DNA of 64,000 nucleotides, taken from NCBI GenBank assembly GCA_951640195.1, contig OX621165.1:992001-1056000 (forward strand), written 5' to 3'. A model generated the notes under the pieces. It was given only the letters and a program-made list of their open reading frames with translations, ran no database searches and was not told where the DNA came from. Each line of letters opens with the position of its first letter. The stretch's first letter is position 1. Positions 58,620 to 64,000 of this stretch are shown here, piece after piece. The position numbers and the translations under genes were made by a program. Origin of the DNA: Porpolomopsis calyptriformis. Taxonomy: Eukaryota > Basidiomycota > Agaricomycetes > Agaricales > Hygrophoraceae.

Positions 58620-60597
58620 GGGTGAAACGGGGGTATTTGAAGCATTCCCCCGTCGGAGATGGGCAATGGTCCAAAATTGAATATGTTTTGGCATTTTTTT
58701 TGGGTTCCTTTTTTCGCCATTGCATGTACCGATGCTGCATTTGCGGAATCACATCATCTGCCACAACGGAGCGACGAGATCTGAAGAATTCGAGATCCAG
58801 TGCCGATCTGATTATTAATAAATGCTTGTGACCTGTGGTGTGACATGCCATCACGCTACTTGCCGTCGAGAGAGAGTCGAGTGTGTTGGGTTGTTGGTCG
58901 TTAAGTTTGCTCATGCAGACACTCTTGCAGACATCTATCTCTCTGATTACTGCCTAAACAGCTGGTACCGGTTGCCGGAATGCTTTTTATTTCACCATCT
59001 GTCCGCGACTTCTTCCGCGGTATGCCTCGTGAATATTTTCTTGAATCAGCCACCACTCAATGTTCGTCAGCGCCCAAATCCTTGTACAAGACACAAGACA
59101 TCCCTTTGACAGTGCACCCTCACATGTGCCCCTGCATCCGAGTCAATCTTGGACCCGCAATGGGTGAGGGTCCGGTGTTACGGTCTCTTTTGGATGTCTC
59201 TATCGGAATTCGAGCATTCCTTTGCGGTTGTCGTGTACGATCACTGTTCCAAGCCAGTGCTTATCAGATAGATTATACGGCTAGATAAGATGGCTGTCGC
59301 GGACCTATCCCTATGTAGGTTCTGTTTCTTCGGTATTCAGTTCAGCACGATCACTCACCTCGTCCAAATTCTTTGCTGGAGCGGTCATTCATGCTGAAAG
59401 AACCATTCTAGGAAGTAGATCCAGCTATTTCCTTCGATGACCAAGACGTTTGTCCTTCCTCTCCATGAGGCTGTGTTTTGGGTCGTTAGGATCAACCGCA
59501 TTGACTACAGGCAATAACCTCCTATGTCGGCCTTGGCATCTTTCCTGGCCGCGCCGGGCGCAGGGGGGAACAGCACCCGTATGTACATCCCGAAGGCAAG
59601 CCTAAAATTTTATCTCGGGACGGAGCTCTATTTACGAACCTGCTTACTGTGCGAATGGAACGGGGTTAACGCTCTTAGCATCGCCCACGAGACTAGTGTA
59701 ATTGGTCACGATGGTCGCCCTGTTCGAAAACATACCGGTGACTGATCGGCGCACCCTCACCCACTTCGGGGATGTACTTCTGAGCTGGGCGCGGTACTCT
59801 TTCCCCAAAAATTCTTGGTCTTCTCCGATAACAAGATAGAGTTGATCGAGTGTAAGATGCACTCGTTTTGGATAGATTGAACGGTTCGACCACGGATACA
59901 ATGCATGTTAGCCAAGTTCAAGCGTAACCCTTGAGAAGGGTTAGGCGGACTTCCGGGGGATTGCCGTAACCGTAGCAGTGATAACAGAGCGTGAAATAGT
60001 CATGGGTCCTCCTGTTCCCGTCCCGTGTTTAGCAAGAATTTGAAGACACAGCTACTCGCCCGTTGCACACGAGAAGGTCTCCCGCAAGAACACGCTTTCA
60101 TAAGCTGAGTGCCTGAGGTCCTCATTTTTTTTTTTACCTTATCCCCAGCTGAATATCAACTAAAACGACGCAAGTCAAGTCACAGTTATGAATTACTGCC
60201 GGCTGGCCAAGGCTGGCCCTGTCAGGACGTCCTTCCATTTACTTTGGATCAGCTTCAGGTCAGGTAGATTATGTATACATCTCATCTTGCTGACATCACG
60301 TACCGGATGCACCCTGGATTCGGCCGGAATGTGCACGAAAGAATCGGAAGTAAGGGGAAATTTAAAAAAAGACGATCCCTCGCCATTTTGATCAGCCTCT
60401 TCCGGACCACAACTTGTTCCTCATGCAATCGGGATCTCATGCTCGCTGGTTCCAACGGCACCTTCGTCCCTGCTGCCGATTTGCTTTCTTAAATTTGACC
60501 AGTTTCCTATTTCTCGGTGATTGACGTTTTCCACCTTTCTCCCATCGTTCCTTTCACTTCTCCCCGACTCTGTTCGTACTTCTCTCCCTTAACCCCA
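58620..60597. other. Gene-free region between divergent desaturases
   Basis: Nearly 2 kb. Short frames at 58822-59109, 58980-59288, 59524-59745 and 60188-60492 lack family motifs and do not join into a gene. It includes a T11-type run near 60127. A pyrimidine-rich leader (CTTCTCTCCCTTAACCCC) precedes desaturase 2. Confidence 0.5.
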
Positions 60598-62440
60598 ATG
60601 GAATCTGCGACAACATCCTCACCATCTTTGGTGGCCCACCCTTCGGCGACGTCTTCGGCTCAGCTCAAACAATATTCCGAGGATGATCTACCAGAATTCT
60701 TGCCTATGCCTTGGTACGTGCTAAATTGCGTAACAACCACTAACCACCGAAAGAAAAATCGTAAACTCACTGCAACCTTTCTTTGGGTTGCTGTAGGACT
60801 ATGAAAGAAATCCGAGATGCTATCCCCTCCCATTTATTTATACGAGATACTGCCCGAAGTTTATCCTATCTCGCTCGCGATCTAGCTATGGCTGCGGCCC
60901 TTTGGAAGGCTGCCACGTGGATCGACCCGTATTTCAAAAATCCCGATACATTAGTGTTGCTCACACCTTTAGGTGCACAGTGCGCCCGGTGGTCGATATG
61001 GGGCATCTAGTGAGTTTCAAATACTTTAATAACCACCAATACCACGAAAATAATTGATACCTTCGTTTTTGTGGATAGTTTTTGGCTGCAAGGTTTAGTG
61101 TTCACGGGGATCTGGGTGATTGGCCATGAGGTCGGTGTTCGTCAAAGTCTCAAATTTTCGTAACATTGACTTTTTCTTCGGACTTTAGTGTGGTCACGGA
61201 GCTTTCTCCCCTCATAAAGTCGTCAACGATAGCGTTGGATTCGTTCGTATTACCTTTTTTCTCTCGCCCGGTTAATTGCTGAGCCACTTCTTCAGATAGT
61301 ACATACTTTGCTTTGGACCCCATATTTCAGTTGGAAGATTTCTCATCATCGCCATCATTGTAATCATGCCTCCATGGAGCGAGATGAAGTCTACGTCCCA
61401 AAAACCAGGAGCGACCTCGCACTGCCCCCAAGGGGATCACCCGAGACTGATTATGACGACTTCTTTGGTGACACTCCTATATATACTCTCCTTATGCTGG
61501 TTCGTCAACAACTTTTGGCATTCCCTGCGTATCTATGTGAGTCCGAAATACTTGCACGATCATTTGGCAAACGCCCGTTATTAATATCTGCCACCCCCTA
61601 GTATGGAACGTTTCCGGTCAGAAGCATTATCCAAAATGGACTAACCATTTTAACCGTGAGCCCATTGATTTTATCATGCGACTCTCGAGTTACAACATCT
61701 GATGTTGACTTGTTTGGTTCCTCAGCGAATTCGGTCCTGTTTACAAAATGCCAACGCAATGCTGTTATTATCTCCGATATCGGCATTGCTGCTATGATAT
61801 GGGGTGTCGGCTGCGCCATCTCCCTGTGGGGGCTCCCCGCAGTGGTGAAGTACTACCTCGTGCCATGGCTTGCAGTCTCCAATTGGTTTATCATGATCAC
61901 GTACCTGCACCACACTGATCCTGATCTTCCCCATTATCGCAATGGCGCGTGGAACTTCCAGAGAGGCGCGGCTGCAACCGTCGACAGACCATTCTTGGGA
62001 TGGCAAGGCCGCTTCTTCCTCCACGATGTCGCTCATTATCATGTTATTCATCATTTCTTCCCGAAAATGCCTTTCTGTACGCAAATTACCTTTTGGTTCC
62101 ATTTTCGATGCTCTTCTGACCGTCATGTATCGTCTACCAGACCACGGCGCTGAGGCGACCGAGTATTTGAAGGCCTTCATCGGCGATCATTATTGTTATT
62201 CGGATAAACCGGTTTTTAAGGCGGTCTGGCGCAGTTACACGAGATGCCAATTTGTGGAGGACGAAGGTGGGTGTCACCCTTGGGTCCCCAGGTTTCCACA
62301 TTTTTGACAAACGCTGGCTTTGTCTGTCCGCCTTAGGTGATATCTTGTTCTACCGCGACCGACGGGGACGTGCGAGTCGCCGATCCTCACCAAAAGATAT
62401 AGTTTTACGATCAGCATCGTCATCTATCCACTTGCAATGA
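60598..62440 (+). CDS. Delta-12-type fatty acid desaturase 2
   Basis: Paralog of desaturase 1, in opposite orientation. The start MESATTSSPSLVAHPSATSS is at 60598; exon 1 ends LPEFLPMPW. Then TMKEIRDAIPSHLFIRDTA and two hydrophobic segments. The histidine boxes are HECGHG (split by an intron after HE), HHRHH (WKISHHRHHCNHASMERDE) and HVIHHFF. Others: KTRSDLALPPRG, YLHHTDPDLPHYRNGAW and GAAATVDRPFLGWQGRFF. A last exon gives GDILFYRDRRG, ending SSSIHLQ with TGA at 62438-62440. About ten canonical short introns; the frame is open. Sequence is well diverged from desaturase 1 and intron positions differ, so this is an old duplication. Confidence 0.85.
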
Positions 62441-62753
62441 AATCTTTCCGGCTGAACGATCTCTTATTATCTTCCCTTTTCTGTCCACGCTGTATTCGAC
62501 CTATTTATGTGAATTTGTACATTTTTTCTCAATACATATCACTTTGAAGCGGAACGAATTTAAGTCTAATATCGCAAACTGGGAAAAATTAGCTTAGATT
62601 CACTCTGGGCCTTTAGTTATGCAGAACCTATCATCAAGGTTCAACTGTCTAAGATTCATACAACTGTCTAGACTACATAAGTTTCACAGTAATCCATTGG
62701 TCTCCAGGAGCAGAACAATACCTGTAGCAGCCGACGTGTGAGAACGTCTCTTG
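62441..62753. other. Convergent intergenic region
   Basis: 3' UTRs of desaturase 2 (+) and ATP sulfurylase (-). Nothing else seen. Confidence 0.55.

Positions 62754-64000
<1,247 letters not shown>

Noticed and set aside
59524..59901. Short frames in the 2-kb gap between desaturases
   Set aside because: No motif, no consistent splice structure, and opposite-strand frames of equal length.

Overview
This window is nuclear DNA of a mushroom-forming basidiomycete (Agaricomycetes). The evidence is dense genes cut by many introns of about 50-70 nt (GT-AG, with two GC-AG), families typical of these fungi (Plavaka-type transposase with a DUF6698 partner, MLKL-NTD-like four-helix protein, VIT/vWA proteins, LRR F-box proteins) and no prokaryotic signals. 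No rRNA, tRNA or CRISPR was found. Gene models were built by eye: reading frames were joined at splice sites that keep family homology continuous.

Left part (1-20 kb). Three tandem M20 peptidases (PM20D2 type) open the window: a 3' end, a middle copy with an open frame that has lost two active-site motifs, and an intact copy. FAD synthase follows, divergent from a GDP-L-fucose pair: GDP-L-fucose synthase, then GDP-mannose 4,6-dehydratase 89 bp downstream, together turning GDP-mannose into GDP-fucose. Next are an EST1/SMG7 protein, a SNF2 ATPase and UDP-glucose 6-dehydrogenase, a third nucleotide-sugar enzyme.

Middle (20-44 kb). Two secreted GH25-type lysozyme paralogs lie on either side of a small PEX39-like peroxin, a frameshifted MLKL-NTD-like gene and a VIT/vWA gene. 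An ArfGAP and an F-box gene follow. A Plavaka/CACTA-like element (about 34.07-40.92 kb) carries an intact DUF6698 gene divergent from a transposase gene with three in-frame TGA codons. A DJ-1 homolog and a second F-box gene come next.

Right part (44-64 kb). SPT5 with an S. pombe-like TPAW C-terminal repeat is followed by a second VIT/vWA gene nearly identical in its N-terminal half to the first. Two MICOS subunits, MIC12-like and MIC10, flank BRO1; BRO1 and MIC10 start 71 bp apart. A small membrane protein, two delta-12-type desaturases facing outward, and the 3' part of ATP sulfurylase close the window.
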